A stretch of DNA of 64,000 bases, taken from contig OY720633.1 in assembly GCA_963169105.1 (NCBI GenBank), positions 37,712,795 to 37,776,794 on the forward strand. The letters run 5' to 3'. A program made the position numbers and the translations under genes. Under the pieces are notes generated by a model, which did no database searches, was not told where the DNA came from, and saw only the letters and a list, made by a program, of their open reading frames with translations. Source of the DNA: Ceriagrion tenellum. Its lineage: Eukaryota; Arthropoda; Insecta; Odonata; Coenagrionidae. This document shows positions 50,701 through 60,990 of this stretch, in pieces (position 1 is the first letter of the stretch; every line of letters begins with the position of its first letter).

Positions 50701-53700
50701 TATGGTGTTCCATAAGGTCCTTTCCTCTCCCGTTCTTCTGTGCACTTCATCATTTCTTATGTTGTCCGTCCATTTTATCTTCAGCATCCTCCTCCAGCAC
50801 CAGGTGCCGAAGGATTTTATTCTATTCTGGTCAGCCTTTCCAATAGTCCATGCCTCCGATCACATTAAGTTTCCTGATTTGTAGTACTATCTTCTTTGAG
50901 CGCAGTAGTTGCATTTTTCCGATAAACACCTTTTTATCTTGGGCTATTCTCCGCTTGATGTCCGTTTTACTTCCTCCGTCCCACGTGATGTTACGTCGAA
51001 GATAGGTGAAGGAATTCACTCTCTCTGATTTCTCTCCTCTCAGGGTGACTTCTACATTCGGCTTCTCTCTTACACATACTAGGGTTTCAGTCTCCCTCTT
51101 ATTTATTTTCATGTAGTATTCTTGGAGATCTTTTTCCTTTCCGTTTAGTGACCTTAATAACGTCGGGAGGGACAATTCTGAACAGAAGGGGAAAATTTAT
51201 ATTGGTCGTATGTCATGGAAGTTCATACCGTTCCCGAAATAATCGGCCACTTTGAGAGGTGACCGCTTAAGAGAGGTGGCCGCGGGGACAGGTTTCACTT
51301 TACTCCATTACAAACGCTCATGGAAATTATTTCTCCCAAAGCCGCAAGGAAGTCATTTACTAATTTTATCTTTTTGTCAATGTCAGCAGTCTTCCGTCCG
51401 AAGATTTTGTCCGAAGTTTGTTGTAGCTTTCCATTCCCTTCTCTCTCCAGCCGACTGCTTTCTTCCCGTCATAAGACCTCTTTTCGGCCTTTTAATTAGC
51501 TTCATGGATGCCTTTTCTCTTTTTCCTCGATAATTCTTCCTGCTCTTTGATTCTTAAATTATATTTTTTCCGAGACTGCACTGTCTGCGAATGTCTCATT
51601 GCAGGATAAACTATTGACGCCACTGACTTGAAACATTTGCATCCAATTAGCGCTTTGCGAGTTCCCGCTAAGAGGTGTTACAGTCAGTGTCTGAATGGGA
51701 TCTATCATTTGTTTCATCGTAAATTAGGTATAATTCTCAAGTTGTTTCAACGAGGGTGAAATTGTCCCTTGAGAATAACACGGAAGTGTTGAAACTGGTC
51801 GGGCTCATACCATTAAAGTTTTGTGTGGATTATACAAAGTGTTCTTATTTCATCTCAATATGGCTTTGATAATGCTTCATTCAGCAGCTAAAGTAATATG
51901 CGAGAGGGCTACTGATGATGAGCGGTAATAAATTATAAATAATGTTTCCTTATTTTAATTACCTTTGGAAGTGATATTTATAAATTTTACAGAATTCGTC
52001 ATAATTCATGTACCAGGGTAATTACTTCCTCCTCTAAATTAGGGCACTTCTGAATGGTTAAACGTTTAGATTATAAAGAAGTATCAATATTATCATGACA
52101 ATCAGGCGGCCGTCTCTTATTTATTAAGTTTACCTCGGCCAAATCACATGAATTAGCCGAATCCAATCACTTAAACTTAAACTTTGCATCCTCAGGCGTA
52201 ATTTCGTGGAAGTATTTTATACTTGACTCCATATTTAAACAATCTTTGTACTTTCCCACCAATATTATGCCTTCTCAATGCAAGTGTAAAACTCACATAA
52301 TGTAAAATAAATACGTTTTCTTTTCATTTTAACACTTTTTATTTGCCTATTTTCCTAATGTTATGCCACTTCTACAGCTGAGATAAGAAAATCAAGTTCT
52401 TATTTTGCTTTTACAGAATATTAACAGAAAATGGGTATTTTTATGTATCAATTTTTAAGTCGCTTTTCACCGCAGATTAACTGTACAATATTGATGGAAA
52501 TATTAGTGGAAAAGTAAAAGGATTGTTTTAATATGGATTCACTTAAACTTATTTTTTTTAATTTTTGATATTGCCATGCTTTTTAAAATCAGATGTAATA
52601 TTTAACCATATGAGGTAGTATTGTACTCTTTGACAAAAACCCACCTGCATACAACTGTTGAACGTTTGTATCTTTTACAATTGCCGTAGTTAGTCGCAAT
52701 CTCCGCATTGGTCGTTTCATCACTGTCACTGGCGGAGTTGATTGACAAAAGGCCTTTCGTGGAAGGGAAGTACAAGTCGAAGACCGTGATTGGCAGCCCA
52801 GAAGACCAGAGAAGAGATTCCTCGGAGGAGGGATCGCCCCAAGGGACTTTAACTGGTCCGGCCATTCTGCTGGTGGCCGTCTCCTCCACAACGCTGCTGC
52901 TCTCCGCATTCGCCTTTGTTGCTACTCTCCAGAGGAACGTCCACTTTCTCAGGCTCGTGAGTGACATATCTGTACCATTATTTCGTCTCACTGCCCGTTA
53001 TTTACGAATACTAACACACATCTGAATCTTTGGCAAGCAAGTAAATAAAGAGGGTAATGGAAAATTGGAGGACAATACAATGCCATGCCACTTCTATAGC
53101 TGAGATAAGAAACTCAAGTTCTTATTATGCTTTTACAGAATATTCACAGAAGATGGATATTTTTATGTATCAATTTGTACGTCGATTTTCGTCGCAGATT
53201 AACTGTCTCACAAAATGTACAATAAATGTAATACCAGCATTACCACCTAAAAGAGTGGCATATATTTCTGTAAAAATGTTTCAGCTTTAATTATCTCTCC
53301 ATTTGCGAGTTTTTTTTCTGACAGGATATCTAGAAAAACAGTAGTCGTCCTAGCAGACATGCAGCGGTGGATGTGCAAGATTATTATGCTCAAGTGTATA
53401 GATTATCATGCCAACGCCGTACAGTGGTTAAAATGGGAATCTGGCAGTGCGAAAGTCTACTTTTTTCTACTTTATAAATATAGTATTTTTTATGCTGTGT
53501 AAATATGGCAATTATGAATAACGCCAAGTCTTTGCATGGATTGGCATTCTTTTGAAGGTTGAAATGACCAATAGCGATGCTGCTACTTCCCACATCTCGC
53601 CTGAATGGTTTCCTCAAGAAACCTACTTACGAATAGTATTCGTGCCCTGTGATTCCTTGGTATTTCTTTTGGTTGTTTAATTTCATAGATCACTCCCATT

Positions 53701-56700
53701 TCCTTTTATAGTTCTCCTAAATTGTTGGTGGCTCGTTATTCCTTATCCTCCTACGCAAATATCCGCTCCTGCATTCGTAGTACCATACTGTTATGCGTGC
53801 ATCGTCATCTTTGAGAGATCACGTCCACAAAATAATCCTTGTCGTACATAATTGAGGTCACGACCCTTGGGTTAAGGTGCTCGGCCTAGCTTGAACGTGG
53901 AGTCTGGCAGGTTATTACTCGGATGCGCATTGCTTTATGTTATTTCTCAACGCAATCTCCCCAGCGCCAAGTTCAGATTTACGACATCTGTTAAGATAGA
54001 CCTCTTGAGCCTGGCTTACAGATGGAGACATCCATATGCATCTCAAAATCGAAGAAATCCTACAAAAATCTTACTACTTTTAGAAACATCACAAAACTAA
54101 ATGCCGTCTGGTTCGCTTAGGTGCTCGTCTTGGAGCTGTGTGCAAGTTATCTTCCTCTTGGTTCACTGCAGGCGCGCCTGTTGCCATTCAAAGCAATCGG
54201 CAAATAAGTTTATCGGTAGAATTGGGAGTTCATGAGAGATTTATGATGAGTAGGAATTAGGGGAATAAGAAAGTAAGTATGAAGAGAAATGGGAACGTAA
54301 AAGGCCAAAAGGAAAGCACTCTAGATATGATATATTTACGAAACATCTGATGGAGTAATGTATAAAAATAACGGCATCCTCTAAAGATATCAAAACTTCA
54401 TAGAAATGGCTATTGAGGGCGAATTTAGAAAATTGTTCTTGATATTGAAAGTCTTATTGGAGTTAACTAGTGTCCACTCACGGGAGAACTGATACTTATC
54501 GGTGAGGCAAAAAAAATGGTGTACTTCATACTTTTCTCTATACTTCGAAAACCAAAAGGAATTTTTGAACAAGCCATGAGCTATTGAAAGAAGAAAGTTG
54601 AATGAATATAACAACCGGCTGTCTTGGAATTGATGACGTAATTCAAGATACTACCAAGAATTAGAATGAAATCACGTGTCGCCGCGTGAGTAAAACTAGT
54701 GTTGATTGACGTAACATCATGCCACGAGTTCGCTCGAAGAATCATTTGATATCATTTAGATTGATTCATGGATCAACACGTAGAAAAAACTTAATTCTTA
54801 AAGCTTTTAAATAGTTCAGAGTTTTTGTTTGTGAAATATTAAACGTTTGTATGTACATTGCAGGCAAAATGCCTTTCTCCTAAATGAGTAAGAAAATGTA
54901 TTAAGAATGAGGAAACAGGTTGAAAGGTTACCAAATGCTGGTAAATGAAGCCCAGAATTCCATCCACAGAACGTTCATTAGTTTTGTTTCATCTATTTAC
55001 TTCAATTCATGCACATCATCGGCTCACAAGATGTTTCGCGCAATAAAAATTTGCAGTAGCGTCGCGGACTCCATCAGTTAGTTTTTTGGCAAAAAATTCT
55101 GAACCACATGACACAACAATTGAGAATTGCCACCAGAAAAAAGTTTCTCCGGGTCTATTCAACCATGGAATTCAGCCATCCCAGCTCAAATTGAGTGAGT
55201 GGTGAGCACTTTTGTAAACATCGAACAATCGACTACTCGGTGTTTTTTAGTCAATGTGGCATCCCTACTGTTTCGTTCAGAAATATGATGCATAACGTCT
55301 GTGATGCAAATGATCTCAGTTCACCTCTTCAGAATAACCAATCTGATGTATCGTCGATGCTGCAGTCTCTAATCTGAGTACTTTTCTTCCTCGAAGTTCA
55401 TCGCCCTCATGGCGTTGGCCCTCGCCGCTCAGGTCTCCTCGGGCATCTGGGCGCTCGTAGCCCGATCTCGGTGCGTCGAATCCATCCGGGTGTCCCTCAT
55501 CAACCAGATGGACGAGTACAAGCTGGGCGAGGGAGGAGGCGTCGAGATGGCCAAGGGAAGGATACCAAGCCCCGCCACGTCCCTCTGGACGAGCCCTTGG
55601 GACGCGCTGCAGTGGCAGGTGAGCATCATTCGGTGAAAGTACGGCACTTGCGATTTAAAAAGAAAAATCATCTGCCTGGCCTGGGGTCTGATTGACTCAA
55701 AACTTAAAGAGCAACTTAAAACCCATAAATGATCACATGTACATATTGACATTACTCCGGGGCTTGCTGCGACAGTCCTTGCAGCGGAAGTAACACCGTT
55801 AGAAAAAGTTACACCATTACGAATTTACGAAATCTTCAATGAATGATTCATGACGAAAAGAATTTCTTAGTAAATTCCACACTTAAAATTTTATTTCCGA
55901 CCTAGGTTTTGACTCCACAGCATCATTTTCAAGGTAAATTAAACGGTAAACCTTGAAAATGATGGCTGTGCAGTCGAAACCTAGGTCGGAAACAAAATTT
56001 TAAGTGTTGGATATACTAAGAAATTGTTTTTGTCATGTCTGCAAAAACCATCCACAAAGTTACGCCTTCAACCATTTATTTTATTAATGAACGATTCATT
56101 CTCCCGTTCTTGGACTCATACCCCTGATACGCCCTTGGGACGCGCTGCAGTGGCAGGTGAGCATTCGATGAAAGTACACTTGTTAAATTATTGAGCTCTT
56201 AAATTCTTGTGCAAGATTTGTCCTTGACCTTCGTAAATACGAGCATATCTCCCACAACCTTCACAACTTGTCATGGCTTAAAACCTCTTCTCGGAGGAAA
56301 TATTTACTTGGGTCATTTCTCTTCACTCTCATCTGCAATAAATATCCAATCTATCTTTTTCCCATGTTCAAATCCAAATCAGTCTATATTCTTAGAACCA
56401 CTAGAACTGACCCCCCCGACCTCTTACCTTAATATCCTTATGATGGACGGGGCGGGCAACGGAGACTTGCTATCATTTCATGACTGGCATTAGGATGTAG
56501 GCTGTAATCGGTAGCTAAATTCTATGTTTCATAAATTTAAGAGCGCCACAAAGCTGGTCACGGTCACCTAACGAGGTAACGAGTTCCACTTAATTGTAAT
56601 GAGTTCCAAATTTCTGGGAGGGGGGGTTGGTATCCAATGGACTATGTCGCTGGACTGTGCCTCCATATTGAATCCATCCAAATTCACCAGCTCTTTGTGT

Positions 56701-59700
56701 ATGCAATGCGCTGGTGTATACAACATTGCATGTCGATCAGAGGATTACTCATTGACCTAAATGTTCAGGTGCAAATATATTACCTCCCGGTCCAATGGGC
56801 TAGTTCTTCTGGAAAAGACTTAAATTACGTACATCATCATGATTTTTTGGTGCGACCGGCCACGGCCTCAACGATTGAAATACCGGAATCTTTTAATGAA
56901 TCGAAGTAATACATCGTTGGGCTCGGCTCAAATACGGAGAGTTGAAATCCTCCAAGTCGTTTGTTTGCTGTCGCCCCTGTCTACAAGTGGCACACAGTAA
57001 GGACGAAGTGCCCTTTGCTGTCGAAGCACGTACATACGTACATACACATCACGCCGTTCCCTTCTGGGGTAGGCACAGTCAAAATGTTTCACTCATTAAT
57101 ACATAATTGTACACCTAACTATGCTTCAATAATTTCCTCTGTACTGGCCTATCCTTGCAAACCTCTTTTGCCTCATTTACCCCCACACACTGTTTCATAC
57201 ACGCCCTCCTGTTTTTAAGACACCTAATATTCCTCCTCCTAAGAATTTCCTCTACCACATTCAACCACAACTTTTTCGGCCTACCTCTACCTCTCACAGC
57301 ATTCATTCTACTCTCATATATCTGTTTCGTTATTCTACTCTCATCCATTCTCTGCACATGGCCAAACCAACGAAGCACACTCCTTTCAAACGCGTCCATT
57401 TCAGGAGCATTTAACCCACATTCATTCATGACCCACTCATTCCTGACCCTATCCATCCTACTTTTGCCGCAAATACTCCTCAGATAACTCATACCCACAG
57501 CGTTTAGTCTACTCTTATGTCTATCCTGACATACCCATGTTTCACTACCATATAGCAAAGTGGGGAGAAGTACACTTTTGTACACGGCAATTTTCGCTTC
57601 CTTAGACAAGCACTCATTCCTTGATATGCTCCACATGCTACCTACCACTTTCCTTCCAGCATTCGCACGTATCTTTATCTCCTCATCTATTCTTCAATCT
57701 TTCGCATAAATAATATTTAATTTCTACAAATGCATAGATACAACATTTTCCTCCGCTCGCATGTGCAGATGAAGTGCTGTGGGGTCGAGGGTCCGGGCGA
57801 TTACTTCGGGAAGGGCGCCATTCCGTTTTCCTGCTGCATCCCTGCCAACTCCACCGAGAAGGAGGAACTGAAAGGCCCGTCGGCGTCACGCACCACCGTC
57901 GGCTTCTCCTGCCACACGTTCCAGCAAATCGGATGCCTCGACTCTCTCGACGGCTACGTGAGACTGAGACTGCTGTGGGTTGGCCTCTTCGCCATCTCGG
58001 CTACATTTATCGAGGTGAGAATTCAACAATGCGTTGGCTGTGTTATACTCAATGTGCTGGAACCACTTTAACTCGACAAATATTTGCATATTTACTGCCT
58101 CTTCTCATCTGCAGTGGCAGCGAAGCGGCAGGTGTGTTGCCGACCCTTATAAAGGAAGGGCATGCACCCGACGCACTATATCTGTATGGGGGTGAAAGGT
58201 TGTCTACATGTTTAACTCATTCATTCATTGGTCGTTCAATCCTAGGATTGATTGAATGCGGCCCTAAGCTAATGGGCTCTAAGTTCGAATCCCGCCCTCG
58301 GTGTTGATGTTCAGTCGTATTTAATGTTTAAGTCGACTTAGGTTAGATGGTACTTCATAATGCTATGAGTTGCAGTACCTAAAACCCTAGTCAACTGGTG
58401 CAGTAATAAATTAATCGAAATATATTTCCAAATTCAGTGTTGACATATCCCAGAAATATGTCTCCATTACAATAATAATAAAGATTCAGGCTAAGTACAC
58501 CCAGAAACTTGATCTGCGCACACCAGTAATCTCTCTTTTGAGCCAACACAAGGGCATGAGGCTGCATTTGTTCGGAAACTATCCATAATTGGCCATTTAA
58601 TTAATAAAAAGGCTCAATTTGAATACGATTATGCTTTAGTGTACTGTTTCGAAGGTCGCTCGTGTTTTTCTATAATAACCTCGTCGATTTCAAATATAAA
58701 CTTACGTTTATTTTATTTATCTGGTTATCTTGGGACATTATTATTAAGAAAAGTTCCTTGACAGAAAGCTGGCACAGTTGTCCTCCTATCTGTTGTCAAG
58801 AGAGTACGATCGTCGATATCGGGAAACTTGCAGTTTACTTGAAACTCCCTCCGAGAGTTATATCTTATCTTCCCATGGCATAAATAGCAAGTCTAGGAGC
58901 AGTGGATTAGATGATACGATTACTGTTTCATTACATGGAATTGCTGTTCACTTGTTTATTAAGTTACTGAAAGACCACTTCATCACCAGAGACTCGATGA
59001 ATGGATTCCGTATCTTCACTGTCTAACTATTTTTTTTATTAGGCACTCTCATTCCCCGTATCGGATTTTTTCCATCTGCAGGCTGTTTACCCTGAAGATG
59101 TAGCCGAGTACATGCCCGTGATATGTCAGGCATGCACGAGGGCGACATCACTCCGGCGAAGCGAATCCAGCATTGTCTACTACTCAAAATTGTATTTGAA
59201 AACGTTTTAATGGCGGAACTTCTCTGCTGTTCATTTCGGCCGCAACTCTGCCTCATCAACGAAACCCTCATTTTCATACTGGTCAGTGAAGGAGAGCTGC
59301 AGCAAAATAATCACACGAAGCACGGAGTCTTGACAAAAATTCTGCATTTCGCCAAGAGAGGCAGAAATATCTAAGTAAATAATACAAGTTCCTCTGTAAC
59401 TTTGTGGTATTCCATTCTTCAGAAAAGTTAACGATTACATTTACGACACTACATACTTGAAAAAACACACGATCCGGGTTTCAACGCTTAAGCATCATTT
59501 TCAGGTCAGGTCGTCACCTGAAGATGACGCTTAAACGTTGAAACCCGGGTACGTAACTGGCAAGCTTTCACCTTAGTACAAAAAATATACATCTCCATGG
59601 ATCCCAATTTGCTATTAACTTTCAGTAACCAGACATTTATGGATAACTTGATCAATGAAAAATAAATCATAGTCATGGAAGTAAAACCAATATTTGAGGT

Positions 59701-60299
59701 TTCAAGGATAGTTTCTACTTAGCTCACCACCCCAGAAACATGTTATCAAGTAATATTATCGTAGGAAAATTTCTGCCAGGAATCTCATTACATATCGAAC
59801 AGATACCACCCGATATCTGTCTCAGCTGAAATTCTAAAAACCCAAACCCTCTCTCACGGTTTCAAATTCCCTCGAATTCCACCTCTTTTCCTCTTGTCAG
59901 GCAGTATCAACTACACAACCCATCTCGTTTACGCGTTTTTGGCGATCTTCCTCTTGGCCTAACTCCATCCTACTCTCAGTCCACCCCTCATAAGCATCCA
60001 ATAAGCATCGCATCCTCTTTCCTCTTCGACCATAATGCGTCGCTCTCCACAGATTAGTCTTCATTGGTAATCCCTAAGCGTTTTCTATAAAAAAATAACC
60101 CAATACAATTTACGGCCTGTAAATGAAATGAATGTAAAAAAAACGGTAAATGTTTAAAATAATTTGTATTAAATTATTACTTCTCAAATAAATTCATTTT
60201 TTCTCTTTTTATACCAATTTTCTACAGGTAATTCCTCTGATGCTGACAGTTGCGTATTTGATGTCCATCGCGAGAGATCTACGAAAAATATATCAGTGA
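47713..60299 (+). CDS. Tetraspanin, five coding exons (complete)
   Basis: The spliced CDS is 47713-47772, 52690-52956, 55397-55618, 57769-58014 and 60228-60299, giving 288 residues. Every intron is GT-AG and phase 0. Tetraspanins are four-pass membrane scaffolds that organise partner proteins in plasma and endosomal membranes. TM1 is about residues 10-36 (split between exons 1 and 2), TM2 76-100, TM3 110-132 and TM4 249-277. The large extracellular loop (about 133-248) has CCG at 186-188, PFSCC at 202-206, C231 and GC at 238-239, plus C135. These are the family hallmarks. N210-S-T is a possible glycosylation site. Q121 in TM3 and E265 in TM4 are the usual polar membrane residues. The intracellular side has almost no cysteine (only C10), so little palmitoylation is expected, which is unusual for the family. 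The C-tail is short (RDLRKIYQ). The subfamily is not resolved. Confidence 0.92.
49052..49295. mobile_element. Penelope-type foldback in tetraspanin intron 1, 49.1 kb
   Basis: A 12-bp direct repeat GAATGGGGAGTA flanks it (49,040-49,051 and 49,296-49,307). A tail of about 46 nt is followed by a left arm 49,101-49,153 and a right arm 49,231-49,284 sharing ACGTTCT, GACCCGGGTT and TTTCCACAAA. A third copy of the outer sequence (49,186-49,224, CTGAAATGAAATGATGAATT) also pairs with the right end, so several foldings are possible. On minus the left arm reads GTCAGGATGTCGC-GCA-GCGATGAAACC followed by CGGGTC. Confidence 0.65.
50464..51180 (-). mobile_element. LINE 3' part, TGAA-tailed family, antisense in tetraspanin intron 1
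   Basis: This is the longest copy of the family in the window. The minus strand encodes YYMKINKRETETLVCVRE, then RVNSFTYLRRNITWDGGSKT, then DIKRRIAQDKKVFIGKMQL (51,175-50,831), the region just after the RT catalytic domain. A second frame follows with RTRWIGH-like and GRPRNKF-like segments down to the terminus at about 50,466. The frame is broken at least once between these parts. Confidence 0.75.
51725..51860 (+). mobile_element. Solo Penelope-type end in tetraspanin intron 1, 51.7 kb
   Basis: CCCTTGAGAAT, a perfect hairpin AACAC-GGAA-GTGTT, and GAAACTGGTC are found at 51,766-51,800. An A/T-rich outer part (TTTTGTGTGGATTATACAAA) follows, like the end of the 43.9-kb element. Only a short inverted match is seen on the left (ATTCTCAAG at 51,732-51,740), so this may be one arm or a truncated copy. 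Placed with the family on pattern alone. Confidence 0.45.
52362..53223 (+). repeat. Direct repeats flanking tetraspanin exon 2
   Basis: About 130 bp at 52,362-52,491 recurs at 53,084-53,223. Shared blocks are TGCCACTTCTA, GCTGAGATAAGAAA, TCAAGTTCTTATT, GCTTTTACAGAATATT, TTTTTATGTATCAATTT and CGCAGATTAACTGT. The second copy has about 11 extra bases (CTCACAAAATG). The repeats bracket exon 2 (52,690-52,956) in the same orientation. Confidence 0.75.
52690..52956 (+). CDS. Tetraspanin exon 2 (rest of TM1, small loop, TM2)
   Basis: The acceptor gccgTAG lies in frame directly before TTA, and the TAG would be a stop if unspliced. The donor is CTC then GTGAGT. The 89 codons encode the end of TM1 (LVAISALVVSSLSL), a charged small extracellular loop rich in D, E, R and S, and TM2 (AILLVAVSSTTLLL). 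The usual cysteines after TM2 are absent; the sequence there is VATLQRNVH. Codon use is more GC-rich than the flanking introns. Confidence 0.9.
55397..55618 (+). CDS. Tetraspanin exon 3 (TM3, start of large loop)
   Basis: A pyrimidine tract ending tcctcGAAG precedes TTC. The donor is CAG then GTGAGC. The 74 codons encode TM3 (FIALMALALAAQVSSGIWAL) and the first helices of the large extracellular loop, ending WDALQWQ. This is the segment that in this family runs straight into the CCG motif, and exon 4 supplies that motif. The last 30 or so bases and the donor are duplicated at about 56,130. Confidence 0.92.
55852..56085. mobile_element. Penelope-type foldback in tetraspanin intron 3, 55.9 kb
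   Basis: The arms are 55,849-55,935 and 55,950-56,037 with a 14-bp spacer. They share CCTAGGTT, TTTCCGACC, AAAATTTTA and CATGAC. Flanking direct repeats AATGAATGATTCAT (55,838-55,851) and AATGAACGATTCAT (56,086-56,099) differ at one base. About 48 nt lie between the right arm and the right repeat. The right arm on plus reads CTTGAAAATGATGGCT-GTGC-AGTCGAAACC followed by TAGGTC. Confidence 0.65.
56126..56182 (+). repeat. Duplicated 3' end of tetraspanin exon 3 with splice donor
   Basis: GCCCTTGGGACGCGCTGCAG then TGGCAGGTGAGCAT repeats 55,592-55,626, and GATGAAAGTAC follows in both. It includes the codons for PWDALQWQ and the GTGAGC donor, but no acceptor or TM3 sequence. It lies in intron 3, 540 bp downstream of the real exon end. 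Confidence 0.8.
57020..57705 (-). mobile_element. LINE 3' part, RTE-like, antisense in tetraspanin intron 3
   Basis: An unbroken 177-codon frame on minus (57,648-57,115) carries KSVLLPTLLYGSETWVCQD, then YLRSICGKSRMDRVRNEW, then RSVLRWFGHVQRMDESRITK, then RGRGRPKKLWLNVVEEIL. This is the post-RT region of non-LTR elements that produce RTE-like or BovB-like proteins. The 3' end carries CCCCAGAAGGGAACGGCGTG followed by an ATGT-rich tail (about 57,022-57,070). The open frame suggests a fairly recent 5'-truncated insertion. It ends only 64 bp before exon 4. Confidence 0.75.
57769..58014 (+). CDS. Tetraspanin exon 4 (CCG, disulfide core, start of TM4)
   Basis: The acceptor is atgtgCAG and the donor GAG then GTGAGA. 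The 82 codons open with MKCCG and then carry PFSCC, an N-S-T sequon, SC and GC, giving six loop cysteines for disulfides. They end in the first half of TM4 (LLWVGLFAISATFIE). The exon is GC-rich compared with the introns, as the other coding exons are. Confidence 0.94.
58219..58262 (-). mobile_element. LINE terminus scrap, TGAA-tailed family, in tetraspanin intron 4
   Basis: About 40 bp match the last bases of the family on minus: CAATCCTAGGATTGAACGAC then CAATGAATGAATGA. No coding part remains. Confidence 0.45.
58245..58305 (+). repeat. tRNA-like sequence in tetraspanin intron 4
   Basis: TAAGTTCGAATCCCGCCC at 58,280-58,297 fits a B box, and GCGGCCCTAAGCTAATGGG lies before it. It directly follows the LINE terminus scrap at 58,219. 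No full tRNA fold. Confidence 0.3.
59466..59556. mobile_element. Penelope-type foldback in tetraspanin intron 4, 59.5 kb
   Basis: The arms are 59,471-59,506 and 59,516-59,551 with a 9-bp spacer, sharing ACCTGAARATGAYGCTTAA and GTTGAAACCCGG. The right arm has the intact motif CTGAAGA (59,518-59,524), a short stem, GAAAC (59,540-59,544) and CCGGGTA. GTAACTTTGTGG at 59,396-59,407, about 60 nt to the left, is also found beside the 55.9-kb copy, so the element probably extends left. No target duplication was recognised. Confidence 0.55.
59517..59552 (+). ncRNA. Hammerhead-ribozyme-like core (candidate)
   Basis: The order is CTGAAGA, one extra T, a 4-bp stem (GACG with CGTT including a G-T pair), GAAA, then ACCCGGGTA. 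This follows the hammerhead order CUGANGA, stem II, GAAA, very short stem III with a palindromic CCGG loop, and a cleavage triplet (GTA). Very short stem III hammerheads are known from Penelope-like elements. The extra T and the weak stem II make activity uncertain. Confidence 0.35.
60228..60299 (+). CDS. Tetraspanin exon 5 (end of TM4, C-tail, stop)
   Basis: A clear pyrimidine tract and CAG at 60,225-60,227 precede GTA. The 23 codons (VIPLMLTVAYLMSIA then RDLRKIYQ) and TGA complete TM4 and a short basic tail. The exon is too short to be called as an ORF. It was accepted because the phase, hydrophobicity and basic juxtamembrane residues all fit. Confidence 0.85.
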   Translation, partial: VIPLMLTVAYLMSIARDLRKIYQ

Positions 60300-60990
60300 A
60301 TGTGAATTCTTACTGCAGAAAGCACCAGAGAGAGGTTGAAGTTTTCATTGACCTCCTGCGGAATTGTAAATGATGAAAGGCAACGGAGCACGTGAAAGAT
60401 CTCCCAATGGAACTATAGTGAGCAAGGCAGGAATGTGAATGGACCCACGAGAGTATGAAGTTCTTCCAAAAACAATTAATTTATCTCTTTACAATGCCGT
60501 TTAGTGTGTGTGAACTCATGGACAACCATTTAAGAAGCCGATGCATCTCAATAATTCATTGAGCGCAGATGGCATTACAGAATACTGAACACTGCTTTGC
60601 TAGGACGTTCAACTATTTCTGTGTGTCATCGCAAATCTGACTAATGGAGAGTTACGTAACATAAACAATGGATGCCAGCAGTCCTATGGGGCATTTGCAC
60701 CGCATAAACTCTCCGATCATAAATTAGCTTTAGTGCCTCAGATGTTTAACATCGACGATCAGCCCGAGCGGGCATGTCTCATCTTCTTGAATGGACTTGA
60801 TTATTCGTGTGTGGAGTGGATTTTTTTCTCTCTATGTGGGGCACGCAGTGGAGGTATGATGTGATGGAATTCAAAATGGAACAAACAAAATGAGACAAAA
60901 GTTCAAACTGAACCCATAGTAAGATCTCACTGTTTACTCTAGTCGTGAACTAGAGCAATTTTCCAAACGAGATAGGGATCTAAAATTTAA

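Noticed and set aside
57155..57487. 110-codon plus frame
   Set aside because: Complement of the antisense LINE post-RT region.
57774..58307. 177-codon plus frame over tetraspanin exon 4
   Set aside because: It is a frame-shifted shadow of exon 4 that runs into the intron; the correct frame has the CCG and PFSCC motifs.
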